From NCBI GenBank assembly GCA_030278955.1, contig JAOANR010000014.1:32377453-32441452 (forward strand): 64,000 bases of DNA, written 5' to 3'. The notes beneath the pieces are model-generated. The model ran no database searches. It saw nothing but the letters and a program-made list of their open reading frames with translations, and was not told the origin of the DNA. Of the stretch, positions 33,265-44,830 are shown in pieces. The DNA is from Hygrophila difformis. Lineage: Eukaryota > Streptophyta > Magnoliopsida > Lamiales > Acanthaceae. Each line of letters starts with the position of its first letter. Positions within the stretch are counted from its first letter, which is position 1. The translations under genes were made by a program, and so were the position numbers.

Positions 33265-33610
33265 TTGTTATTGCATTTAGCATTTTATAACTAAAATGCA
33301 TTTTATAACTAAAATGCTGCATTTATAATGACGAATCTAGCATGGTCTATTGTTGTTGCATTTAGCATCTTATAACTAAATGCACCGTTTATAATGACGA
33401 ATCTAGCATGGTCTTGTGGTTATTCAGCAATCACCGTCGGAACCCGTATGCCTCCGTATGTTGGCACGCCTTTGTAACACAACTTTTATTGTTGTTGCAT
33501 TTAGCATCTCATAACTAAAATGCAGCGTCCACAACGACGAATCTAGCATGGTCTTGTGGTTATTCAACAATCACCATTGGAACCCGCACGCCTCCGTGTG
33601 TTGACACGTC
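33265..33610 (+). repeat. Imperfect direct repeat, three copies
   Basis: A block with TTGCATTTAGCAT, TAACTAAAATGC, GACGAATCTAGCATGGTCT recurs at about 33269, 33355 and 33493. The last two copies also share a downstream GGTTATTCA-CAATCACC segment ending in a CACGCC or CACGTC motif, so the larger unit is about 140 bp. Confidence 0.7.
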
Positions 33611-34499
33611 ATTGCTTGCAAAAACTCCCAAGACATCAAAATGGTTGGATACCACCGGAATGTGCCGCCAACCACTTGAAAGAATGGAAAACGCCGGTGG
33701 TAACAAATGGAGTGCGGCGAGGGGTTTCTTAGAAAGGGATATGGTGCAACAAGGACGGAGAAGGGGTGAGAATTGAGAAGAGAATGGAGAAATATCAGCA
33801 TAAAAATAGTTTTTGATAGTATTCAATTCCTAATATAACTCCCATTGAATTCGGGGTTTTGCTATAAAACCATGATTGCCCCAACATTAAGGAATCTATT
33901 AAATACATATTGATTTCAAATTATAATTGAAATCCTATAATTAATGGTATGTAAATCATTAAAATCTTCTCACAACTCAAAAAGTAGAAACAACATAAAA
34001 TAAAATAAATCTATACCTTCAGTTTGGTCCTGAGTCAGGACATGAACCACTCCCACTAGAATGTGCTAAGTGTGAATTTAGACACAATGCATTTAATGTC
34101 CATTGATTTTCTTACCTAAATGGTAAAAATGATGTATTGAAGTAAACTTTTCTAATTTTTTTCTCTTCCCATAAATTATTAATTATATTTATAAATTAAA
34201 TAAGTGGTTTTTTTAGTAAGAAAATGTAGGTCAATGTTATTGTAAACAACCTTATCAAGAAACACAATGAATCCAGCATGAAACTAATATGATCCAACAC
34301 AAAAATAAATGTATTTAGCACGAAATACAGATATATTCAAATTATTAGTTCATCAGGAAACACTCTAAATTCAGCACAGAACTATTCGGGTTCATGTGTC
34401 GTATGAGATTGCTGAGGAAGAAATAATGCTTCAATAAAATCATACTTACTTATTTTAGTTGTATAACCGCAGTTATGAAAATAAATTAATCAACCTATT

Positions 34500-34668
34500 T
34501 GGGTATGGAGATTTAGTCCAAGTGGTTAAGTTCCTTCGCTTCCAATGGAATGTTGGAGGTTCGATTCCCCACCAGCCCCCTATCCCTCCCTTTTATTCCC
34601 ATTTATAATTGTGTAGTATGAGCTCCCACCACCCATTTTCCAAGCATTCAATGACTCATACAAACAAG
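34500..34668 (+). mobile_element. tRNA-derived SINE, about 169 bp
   Basis: It has a pol III A-box-like TAGTCCAAGTGGTTAAG and a B box GGTTCGATTCC in tRNA spacing. A 17-bp target duplication, AAATTAATCAACC(T/C)ATT, flanks it (34483-34499 and 34669-34685, one mismatch). The head resembles Leu/Ser-type tRNA, but the cloverleaf is not complete, so it is not a functional tRNA gene. Confidence 0.75.
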
Positions 34669-34699
34669 AAATTAATCAACCCATTCATAAAATTAATCT

Positions 34700-35200
34700 T
34701 CCCATCATTGACGCGTGAAGAATTGGGAGATTCTTCAACGGAACCGAACCCTTGTGAGATTATTATGACAATTAATGTAAAATTTTATTACCACTGTGCA
34801 ATGGATTAATTGCCAGGTTTCTATATTAATAAGATCACATTTAAGACTTTGTAAATTGATATGCCGCCGCACGAATCGAACCAATTTTGAAATGGATCAA
34901 CCAAAATAGGGAGCTCGGAATCACCACCACTGCCGAATCTCGCCGGAGATTCTCTGGATCACTGCCGGAATTTGACTAAATGATTAGGCCTGTTTTCTTC
35001 GCCTCAAATAAGGTGTTTTGATCTGAATTTTATAAGATCTGGTCTGGTCTGGTCTGAATGTTTCTGGTCTGATCTGATTGGATCTGGTCTGGTCTGGTCC
35101 GAATGAGTCTGGTCTGATCTGATTTGATCTGATCTGGTCTGATCTTAATAAGAATAAGTAATAAGTCCTGGAGAACTGGCTATAAATGAATATATAATTC
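34700..35200. other. Non-coding DNA with a TCTGGTCTGAT tract
   Basis: 35035-35145 is a low-complexity tract of interleaved TCTGGTCTG and TCTGATCTG words. The remainder shows nothing I can name. Confidence 0.5.
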
Positions 35201-35202
35201 TA

Positions 35203-35452
35203 CTCCCTCGGTCTTTTTTAGTTGTCTTTCTAGCAAATATTATACATACCAAAAAAATATAATCATTACCACACAATCTTCCATTTTTACCCCTCTCACT
35301 TACCAACAAATGTATTTGGGGTGGAGAGAATGAACATTATTGGGGGAATAAAGGGGTAATATTGAAAAACTTTCATAGAAATACGCAAAATGATAACTAT
35401 TGTGGAACATTTTTTCATCTCTAAAAAGACTATTGTTTTGGAATGGAGGGAG
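35203..35452. mobile_element. Stowaway-type MITE, 250 bp
   Basis: Starts CTCCCTCGGTC and ends GGAATGGAGGGAG, with TA on both sides (35201-35202 and 35453-35454). The termini match the Stowaway consensus with a few changes. Confidence 0.85.
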
Positions 35453-35858
35453 TATTTAACACCCTAACGTTTCCCCACATATGATTAAATGATTAAATGA
35501 ACATCCCATTCTGCCTCGGATCTCTAGGCTTTTTTTTTTTTTTTTCCAGCAAATATTAGTTTAGCTTTAGCGTTACGTTTTTAAATACTAAAAACTTTTT
35601 AAAAATGTATAAATATGAAATATTTTAATTCACTAAACTTCAAAATCTAATTCCTAAATTCAAAAAACTATCTTCCCTACTTTTAATTTTTTAAACTCTT
35701 AACATCTAAACCGTAATTTGAAACTTTAATAGTAGTATCAAATACCAACATATTAAACTATCTCAATGAAACCTCGGTATATTTTTACGATGAATTACAA
35801 ACTTCAAAGCCAAATCCAACTCAAATTGTAACCAAGACATACTGGACCCGAATAATAT

Positions 35859-36040
35859 ATATATTTTTTTGTCTATACTGGGTATCCTTAAGCTTTAGGC
35901 TCAATACTAATCTCTCGAGGATTGGTGAACATTGAAGGTTGTCTCTCCCAAAGCAGAATTCTGCATACACAAAGGATCGAACCTGAGACATTTGCTCAAA
36001 CTGCCAGAGCCCCATACCATTTAGACCAACTGTGTTTGGT
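35859..36040 (-). mobile_element. tRNA-derived SINE, about 182 bp
   Basis: On the minus strand it has an A-box-like TGGTCTAAATGG, a B box GGTTCGATCC, a body with TTTGGGAGAGACAACC and CTCGAGAGATTAG, and a short A tail (plus-strand T-run 35864-35870). A target duplication of about 17 bp, CTGGACCCGAA(T/A)AATAT, flanks it (35842-35858 and 36041-36057). The body matches the relic at 22828. Confidence 0.85.
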
Positions 36041-36059
36041 CTGGACCCGAAAAATATTC

Positions 36060-36437
36060 TAACACCAAATACTTCATATTCAATTTTCATCTCTACTTAA
36101 TTTGTGTGGCTTTGGGCTCCCACACACCTTTTTTTTGCCAACACATGAGTGTCAATGTTTTTTAAAAAAAAATTCATCTGTACTATCAATATTACTTTTC
36201 CACTTTCCTTTGAATTCTTTTAAACTTTTTATAAAGTTCATAAATAATTGTATAATCTGTATATTATAATAATAATATAAAATGTAGTACACAATGTGGT
36301 GCACACCAGACATTCTTCATGGGCTAAAACTGTGGTTATATATAGCTATGTAGGCAATGGGAGACAGAGACACAACACTAGCTAAATCACACAACGTGGA
36401 ATGGGACTGAAGATTGGAGAAGTAGAATCAATGTATA

Positions 36438-36479
<42 letters not shown>

Positions 36480-37125
36480 AAACAAACTGACATACATACA
36501 TACATACATACATACATGTATCTTCTGTGCTATTACGAGACAATAGACTATCCACTTGTGTCCTGGTGTCACTTTTACCACACACTTTAGTCTCTCTTTA
36601 TTCTCTCTCTCAATCAAAATCCATCCAAATCTTGATGGTCCTACTCGTAATTGTATTTACTTTTTTTTTTTTCCTTCAATACTATACCCTTTCAAATGAT
36701 GAAAAAATTGCACAACGCACTTAGTGCGAAGAGACCAATTCAATATGTGATGTGCAGTGTGTGGAATATGACATGGAAAGCGACGTTGGGAAGAATTCCT
36801 GCCAACCAAAGTGAGGGAATAGAGCCATCCTATCTTCCATTTGTAGTGAGTGCCTTGATTCTGGTTTCTGCTTCATTTGTCCAATTGTCTCCCCTTTCAT
36901 CATCACTCATCTTGAATTGAACAACCATTTTTAATTATAGGCCATGGCAAATGGCCACTGGGTTTTATTTACCCTTTAAATTTGGGCATGCACTTACATG
37001 ATTAACTTGACTCATCAACCCTTGCTACTATTCTTTAATTTTTTATTTTTATTTTTCTTTCATTTTGAAAATTTCTTTGGCTGCCTTGAAAAGGGCGTCT
37101 TGAATTTTTTTACTAATATCTATAT
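36060..37125. other. Non-coding DNA with TA and CATA microsatellites
   Basis: (TA)n at about 36438-36474 is followed by (CATA)n at about 36491-36518. The rest is AT-rich. Short open frames here (for example 36651-36920) have no recognisable content. Confidence 0.5.
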
Positions 37126-37129
37126 AATA

Positions 37130-37307
37130 CTTCCCCGTTTCTTTTTAAATGTAACACTTTCCTTTTTTTGTGTGTTTCATAATAAATGTTACATTACCAT
37201 ATATGGAATGTTTTTAAAGGTAAAAAGCTTCCACTAAAGCACTTTTGTTCTTTGCATTAAATCACGCGTCATTTCTTTATGTTACACTTATTTAGAAACG
37301 GATGGAG
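37130..37307. mobile_element. Stowaway-like MITE, 178 bp
   Basis: Starts CTTCCCCGTTTC and ends GAAACGGATGGAG, nearly perfect inverted repeats, with TA on both sides (37128-37129 and 37308-37309). Confidence 0.8.
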
Positions 37308-37309
37308 TA

Positions 37310-38673
37310 ATAATTAACGCGGAGGGTCAAATGTGTGACTTCATTAATCCAGATTTAGAAATAAGAATAGATTAAATTTAAAATGAGAAACGGGTCAAAT
37401 CTTAATTAGCATATTTATGTCTGAGTTTCAGTTGGACTTCCCAGCTCAATCTTTTACCAACATTAAGTGTAAAATCGTTTGAGGTAGGCGCGTCAAATGG
37501 AGAAACTAATTTCATTACAAGAACTTAAATAGAGTTAACTTTAGGCGGTTTGAATAGAGTTAACTTTAGGCGGTTTGATAGGCTGCTGAATGTGACATTC
37601 AGCATATGCTAGGGTACTGACCCGATGAGGTGTGTGTGCTCGGTGTTAATAAGATGTGTGATGAGTACTTAATGATGTTTGGACTGTATAAAATATTAAG
37701 CCTATACAAAGCACCCATTCAGCATATACAAACCACTAATTGAGCACTTTAGCTAGAGTTGATTCAGCTCTCAAACAAAATCCAAATTTTTAGGTGTGAT
37801 GTATACTACAATATGTAACCAAAAAACTTATACTATTAGAGGTGACAAATTAAGATCTCTCTTCAATCTTTATAGTACTATTTAATTGCCTCGCAACTCT
37901 TACTTTTAACTTTATGAAACATATATATTCTCAAAAGTATGCATAATGATGAATTTTTTATCCATTCACTTTTAATTATGATTGGGCTTTCTCATAATGT
38001 GCGTTTTCAAATGTACCCCAATTTCTACTTAATTAAAAAGGTTATGACACTTCATAGTATTAATTAATTTTTCACAAATATATTATAAAAATGTTTATAA
38101 TGTTAAAAAGCCATATTACAAAAGCTAATGTCATTATTTGGGGGAAACATCTGAAAAAAGGGGAAGCCAAATTCAGAGAATGCTAACGCAACAAACCACA
38201 TAAAACAAGCAGCATTAGCATTTATTTATTGGCATTATGGAATTGAGAGAGGGGCTTTTTTTAATTTGAGGACATCCATAGACCATAGCCCATACCATTA
38301 AGACCAATATAATAAAATACTAATATCACCCAAATGTATACAACCAAACGCGAACGATTTCGGACATAGAAAAGGAATCTTTCCACGACAAACGAAAGGA
38401 AACCGAAAAGTAAGAGATGGACAAAAAAAGGCCTGCAGAGTAGATATATCGATCGATACATGTAATGCAATCATACAAATGGCATGTGTGGTTGTTGATG
38501 TTCCATCTTTATTTACATTGCATCTACCAAAATGTACGTACCCTCAGTCAGCATATGGCCAACGAGAGATGCATTAACCATGTACCTAGCTGGTGGTTAT
38601 TTAATTAATACAAATTCGAAAATGTTGACTGACTTCATATGCATGCTCATTTTGTAGTTATTTGAGAATTTGT
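37310..38673. other. AT-rich DNA, no gene seen
   Basis: A 24-bp unit AATAGAGTTAACTTTAGGCGG is duplicated in tandem at about 37528-37578. Nothing else stands out. Confidence 0.45.
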
Positions 38674-38678
38674 AATTT

Positions 38679-39364
38679 TGTTTTCTCGGCGCTGTTGCCG
38701 GGAAAGGACATTTTTCTCCTCAAGGGAGGCTACTGGAAAAGGATCAAACCAGTTACGGGTCCGGATTAATGATAATACGCCCAAACTTGACTAATTGCGC
38801 CCAAACTTGACTGAATGTTCCTTAATATTCAAATGGCAACAAAATACAACGGAGAATCTACCTGTTGTTAAGAAACAACGGCGAATTCACCGGAAAACTA
38901 AAACCAAACTACCGGTTGTTGAGAAACAACAGTGGACTTGGAAGTAACCGCTATGAGCTAAACTAGAATCTAGGGAAAAACTGTAAAGGAAAGCATTAAA
39001 GGAAAGCCGTAAAGATACAAAGAAGTAAATTTGATAAGGGGATTTTAGGGGTTGGATTGATCTCTCCGATTTTGTGCATGACATCCCCTATTTATAGCCG
39101 GAGCTGAAATAACCGCTCTCCGGCCGATTCCCTTAAGCCGACTTCACTGTTCGCTTCAATCGGCTGACTTGATATCATTTCGGCCGAAATCCTTTCCTCC
39201 GGAGCCTTCTTCCCTTCGGGTCTCTTCTGCTGCTCTGGATCGTTCTCTTTTGACTCTTCGGCCCAATGGATCTCAAACCCAATTTTATTTATAAGCCTCT
39301 CTTTGGCCCATTTTTTATGGCCCAATTTTCCCTCCGTGGCCCATTATCCTTTATGGCCCCAACA
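38679..39364 (-). repeat. 3' LTR of the large Tat element
   Basis: Minus strand begins TGTTGGGGCC and ends GAGAAAACA. The TATA element is plus-strand TATTTATA at 39089-39096. The adjoining minus-strand AAGGAGGGTATC (39365-39376) is the polypurine tract. Confidence 0.95.
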
Positions 39365-39543
39365 GATACCCTCCTTACTTGGGCGGTTTTTCGTCTCGAA
39401 AAGAGCTCAAGTAACTCCTCTCTTTTCCTTTGGCGGTTATCTTTCCCTTCAAGGGCTCTTCGTTATCATCACTCTATTTACATATCCCGTTCTGTCTTCG
39501 TAATAAACCGCCCTTTCAACTTCCCTTTTGTCTGTCCTCCTCG

Positions 39544-42500
39544 ATGGATCTGTCTTCTTCGATGGATCTTCCTCCCGTCATTGCTCTTTCCTCAGATCTT
39601 CTCAAGATCGAGAACACGTATGCTTCTACCTCCGCTATGCGTCTCCTTCCTGAAGGATACTACTCCCTCGGTCCATTAGGGATCCCCGAAGAGATTGACG
39701 AGTGTACCGCTCGTATCTTCGAAAATCGCTCCATACCATTATATTCTTCTTGTTTTTCTTCCAAGCTTTTCTCTCCGTCATTTGCTAATTGGCCTTTGGA
39801 TTCCTCTGATTACGTAGAATGGTACCATCACCTTGAACCTCATTGCCGTGAATCCTGGTCCAAATCTTGCATTCGTCACATGATTCTTCTCAGTACCATA
39901 CCTTTTCCGTCTGACATTCGTCCCATTCAGGCTCTCCTCTGTTTCTGGAATCCTTCTGTAAACTGTTTTTGTTTCCCCTGGGGTATGATGACACCCACTA
40001 TCCAAGATGTAAAGCTCCTTTTAGGCCTTTCTGTTCGTGGAGAGAACCTTGGTGTTATGTCCATTCCCAAGGAGAAAAATGTCAGCTTCTCTTCCGGTGA
40101 TTCTTTCAAGAATTGGATTATCACTCATCAGAGTGATCCTACTTCACCTGCTCCACATCCCTCGGAGCCCCTGGCCTTCATGATGTATTTCCTCTCAAGG
40201 TTCTTTTGGTGTACTCCTTCGAAAGGAGTTCTCCTCGAGGTTCAACCTCTGGCTTCGGCGATTCTCAACCTTGTTGCTATGCCTTTAGCCGATTTCTTCC
40301 TCGCCCATCTGTACGCGGGCATAACGGCTACTGTGTCGGGCTGGGAAAAGGGTTTCCCTGATAAAGCCCGTGGTCCATTATGGTTTCTTCATCTATGGTT
40401 GGTGTGGCATTTCCGTGATATCTCCAAATTCCCTGCTCAAGATATCTCCCCTAGCTATTTTGCCGCTCCTGATCTCCTAAGGTCATCCCTTCCTGCCCTC
40501 TCGATCCCGCATTGGATCAATTATTTCTTAGGCCGAACTGTCGATCAGTCTTTTTCCCAGTACCATTATAGGAGGACCGAATTTGACTGGGTGAGGGAGA
40601 TCACCACTTCCCCTTTCGGGACTATCCTTCACGTATCTCTTGCTCAAATGTGGAATAGATGCATACTTCCCCGCCCCATTTTGAACGGTTCTTCATTTTT
40701 GTCCACTAAGACGGCTATCCCTTCCGAGGTTTATAATCCCCACTTGGTTAGCCGTCAATTCGGCTTCGGTCAAGACTTGGTAGTAGCTCTCCGGGCCGAT
40801 AAGCGCCTTTCTGCTTCTGCTAGCCGTGCACAATGTTCTTTGTACCATAAGCGTTTACTTGAATTTAAGGTGGTGAAATTTGCTGTTCGTCCTGGACTTC
40901 TTACTTCTCATTTTCGGGCTTGGTGGGACGGCGTTGCTCATACCTTTTTCGGCGCTGACCTCAATTCACTTTTACGGCGTGGTGGATTCTCTCCTATTCT
41001 GGCTTTTCCCTTGCACCTTTTATCTTCGCCGAATTCTACTCCCCGGCGCACTCTTGGTTCGTCTTCTTCCTCTCATCCGGGTAAATTTCTCTTTTTTCCC
41101 CTCTTTTTTTTTGGAGTGTTCTTTCTCATTCTTACATTTTTCTTTCTCTTTTTTTTTTTTCCTTTTTTTTCGTTGTTAGATGCTCCTCGCTCTTCTACCT
41201 CGGATCCTGGTCGAAAGAGACCCGCTTCGTCTTTAGACCCTCTTGTCGGCTCTCTCCCTCCAACTCAGACTAGAAGGCGCTCATCTCGCTCACCTTTCGG
41301 CAACGTCCCTTCTGCCTTACCAGTATCGAGTACCTTCCCAATTTTGACTATTGCTCTGAGTGCTCTTTCAACCGAACCACACAAATCACCAAATGGTAAT
41401 AATTCGGTTGTCCGTGCTGGTTCTTCTTCGGCCATTTCTGCAGATTTGGCCCAAGAACCTATATCGACCGATCCTGTTATTTCTCCCTCGGTCAATCCTC
41501 CCCAACCTGCCGGGGACTCTGTTGTGTCTTCACCCTTGGCTGCCTTGGAACCCCTCAATCCTTCTCTTACTGGCATAGTTACTGGTGATGCCTCCGCCGA
41601 TCAGGTTCCCTCATCTCCACTTCCTGATCGGCATATTCTGGATGACTTCTTTTCTCCTATTCCTCCTTCTCCTCTTCCATCGGACCCCTCGACTCATCTT
41701 GGCGAGTGTTTGGCCCAGTTATGTAATCTGATCACCAGGCAATCCAATGTGGAATTTGTCAACCCAAAACCGATTCTCCTCCTTTTGTCTCATCTTGAAC
41801 AACATTTCCATGAGGAGATGGTCTCCTTAAACCTGAGTAGTTCTCTTCAGATGATTATGAAGTCTGTCCTCTCTATGGACCAAGAGCTAGTAGCTCATTT
41901 GGTGATGCGGAACAAACTTGCTGCCGAACGTGAGGCCGCGGCCTCTTCTCAAGCTATCTTTGATAACTACTCAGCGGAATACCAGACCCAATGCATGCTC
42001 TTTCTGAAACGGAGTCTCTGGAACGTAAACATTCTGAAGATCTTTCTTTAGTTCGCTCACAGATAACCGCACTTCAACAACGAGAGCGAGAGTTGGAATC
42101 AGCTTTGGACCAGACTAGATGAAAATCGGCCGATTTAAAGCAATCGATAAAAGTTCTTCGTCAATCGGCCGAAGCCCCCAAAGCCATGATCTTGGACTTT
42201 CGACGGGATGCTGCCTATCTCGCCATGCGGTCTAGTTTTAATGACTATATACTCGGCACTTTCCAAGAAAAATGGGCCGAAACTCAATTCTTAGTCGGCC
42301 CGCTCGATTCGGCTATTAAAAGCCTTGGTGGGAAAAGTGTTGCTTATGTTCTTTCTCCCCCAACTTTATTTCCTTTGGACCCGTCGGAGATGGAATCTTC
42401 CCCGTCAGATGATGCCCCTTCATCTTCCAAAGCTCTTGTAGGTACTTTATCTTTTCCCCTTTTGTTGTTTGCTTACTCTTTACTTTTTACTTCATCGTCC

Positions 42501-42692
42501 CTTTTCTCCTACTTGTCTCGGGGAAATCTGCTGTCGGCGTTAACTTGGCCACCGATCGTCCTTCTTCAAGCAACGTTCATGGCCCTTCCTTGGCAACGGA
42601 TTCGGGTTTGATTATGTCTACCCTCAACCCTTCTATCGACGCTCTCCAAGGATTGGACGACGATATCCATTTTGACGACAGTGCTGATCACT

Positions 42693-42694
<2 letters not shown>
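39544..42694 (+). pseudogene. Antisense gene of the Tat element: plant mobile domain protein with coiled-coil tail
   Basis: Plus-strand coding DNA inside the minus-strand element. It begins at ATG 39544 (an upstream in-frame ATG at 39430 adds a hydrophobic leader and is less likely). The stretch around 39900-40010 has FWNPSVNCFCFPWGMMTPTI followed by QDVKLLLGLSV, the signature of the plant mobile domain (PF10536), a family shared by host silencing/meristem proteins (MAIN/MAIL) and transposons. A 99-bp intron fits 41081-41179 (GTAAAT...GTTAG). A Ser/Pro-rich region and a coiled coil follow. The reading shifts frame near 42000-42040, meets a TGA at 42120, then continues to 42430. A second intron begins at 42442 without a clear AG acceptor, and a last exon ends at TAG 42692-42694. 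AATAAA is at 43764. Confidence 0.75.
41081..41179 (+). other. Predicted intron in the antisense gene, mimics a membrane segment
   Basis: GTAAATTTCT at the start, pyrimidine-rich body and TTCGTTGTTAG at the end. Its length is 99 bp, exactly 33 codons with no stop, so unspliced reading yields a Phe/Leu-rich hydrophobic stretch. Composition and borders favour an intron over a real transmembrane helix. Confidence 0.75.
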
Positions 42695-42728
<34 letters not shown>

Positions 42729-43796
42729 TTTTCTGACTATGTCTATGGGCCGAAATTTCGCCCTGTTTTGCTTTTGCATATAAATCTTCACTTGTTTCTA
42801 TCGACTGTCGTCGGCCCCCCCCCCCCCCCCTTTTTTTTGTAAATTGTATTGGCCGACGGAATGTACTTGGATTCGTATCTTTTTATTTCTGCTATGTGAT
42901 TCGTATCTGATTCGTTCCGCGATTTCTTCGGTCTTCTTTACTACTGATTCCTGGATGTTAGCAGCTTTTTCCAATCAGCTGTAACATTTTCCCATAAATA
43001 ACATTTAATATTGACCGTTTCCCCTGCCAAGTATTTATCCTTCTTCTATAAATACTTGGCTTTTATCCGTGTTTATCCATCATCTGTTCAACTCAATATG
43101 GCTCCCCTTTTTCCTTTATTCAATCCCCTATCTCCAATGCCTCCATGGTTTCTGACCTATGTATTTTCAAGGATTTCCAGACGTGATACGAAAACTTTCC
43201 GCCCATGCGGCACGAGTTCAGCTAACACTCCTCTCATCATGCTAGTATGGGCGAGGATTTTTATTTATCATTCCAAATGAAGGTCCCGACGGTCATGCGG
43301 ACATTCCTCTTTTCTACTTTGCGGTTGCATGTCCTGTCGGACCTTTTCTAACGGGGAACCCACTTCTTTTTGTGGTTTCCCCATTCTCTTTTCCCCTCTA
43401 CCACCTTTGGTGACTTCCTCGCTGCACTTCTCATCTTCTCGTCTGAGATAGTGCGGAGGCTGTACCTGCATTTGACTTCTTCCTCTGGGCCGTTGTATTA
43501 TTCGTTATAGCATTCCCAGAGGCCGAGGTTAGGTGGCTGGGTTAATCGGCGGTGCTGCTGTTCTGAAATCAGTGATCTCGTCTTCGCCGATATATCTAGG
43601 CGGCATTTGTATAAGGTTGGGAGTCCTTCAACTTCCTTTGGTTAAGACCTTTCCCTTGTATATTCCTGCTTAGCATAGGACGTTTCCCTTGTATATTGTA
43701 ATTTCGGACTATCGACGCCGTCTTCGGCCGAAGTAGTACCGTTTCTGTAATGCTTGTTTACGCAATAAAATCTTTACTTTTCTCGCCTCTTACTGT
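42695..43796. other. Spacer between the antisense gene and pol
   Basis: T33 at 42695-42727 and a C-run then T-run near 42818-42838. The remainder is not coding as far as I can see. AATAAA at 43764-43769 (plus) could end the antisense transcript, 1.1 kb after its stop codon. Confidence 0.5.
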
Positions 43797-44830
43797 TTAA
43801 TCCCATGCTGACGGATAATATTTCTTCATATATCTTGCATTTACTGGATTTGACATCTGTTCGCCATTTTCATCCACCAACATGTATGCTCCATTCGGTA
43901 ATTTCGTCTGAACGGCCCCTCCCAATTGGGGCTCCACTTACCTAATCGGCCATCCTTCTGTTTAGGTGGCCATTTAACTTTCCAAACTAAATCGCCGACT
44001 TCAAATCGTTTCACACGAATTCGCTTATTATACCAATCGGCCACAATATCTTTATTTTTCTTCAAATTCTCAAAGGCTTGCACCCGATCAGAATTAACTT
44101 CCAATAATTCATTTTTCATCGCACAATCATATTGTTCGGCCGTCATTAGATCTGCTTGGCTTGTTCTTAAGGTCGGCACTGTTATTTCGGCTGGAAGTAC
44201 TGCGTCCATTCCACAAGTCAGCCGAAATGGCGTAAATCCAGTGGCTGAAGTCTTGGCATTTCGATAAGCCCATAACGCTTCCGATAACTTCTCATGCCAC
44301 TTTCTTGGTTGATCTTCTATTATTTTCTTTATAATTCCTATCAACTGCTTATTTGTGGCCTCTGCTTGTCCATTCCCTTGCGGATAATAAGGTGACGAAT
44401 GCACAATTTTTATCCCATACTCCTTAGCAAAGGCCTTGACTTTTTCTCCCACAAATACAGTTCCTCTATCTGTTAGAATCGTCTGTGGAATTCCAAACCT
44501 ATATATCAACTGTCTCTTAATGAATTCGATCACTTCCTCTTGCGAAATGCTGACATAAGCCTGAGCTTCGGCCCATTTTGTAAAATAGTCCGTTGCCACT
44601 AGCACAAACTCATGCCTTTTTGATGAAGAATGATGAATCTTTCCAATTATATCCATAGCACATCCCCGAAATGGCCATGGCTTAATCATTATGTGCATCT
44701 CTTCAGCCGGTAACTTCTGAATCGGCCCATGTTTTTGACATTCGCGGCAACCTTTGGCATATTTCTCACAATCAATACCCATATTCGGCCAATAATATCC
44801 CAGCCGAATAATACTCCATTTCATCGATTT
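43797..44830 (-). pseudogene. int: Integrase of the Tat element
   Basis: From 44824 the frame shows CREC of the HHCC zinc finger (its His pair lies just before the TGA at 44831). The catalytic triad is D58 in GCAMDII, D119 in LTDRGTVF and E155 in GNGQAEATNK, with the D-35-E spacing of retroviral-type integrases. KWAEAQAY and WAYRNAKTSATGFTPF are also diagnostic. Near 43910 a frameshift moves the C-terminal tail (LPNGAYMLVDENG) to another frame that ends at 43797. Integrase would join the cDNA to chromosomal DNA. It shares a single frame with RT and RNase H upstream, so the ancestral pol was one ORF. Confidence 0.9.

Noticed and set aside
34503..34600. Functional tRNA gene at the A-box/B-box pair
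   Set aside because: The cloverleaf cannot be completed and a 17-bp target duplication flanks a longer unit, so it is the head of a SINE.
39430..39543. Upstream start for the antisense PMD gene with a signal-like hydrophobic leader
   Set aside because: The stretch lies next to the LTR edge, and the Met-rich start at 39544 fits better; the hydrophobic leader is probably untranslated.
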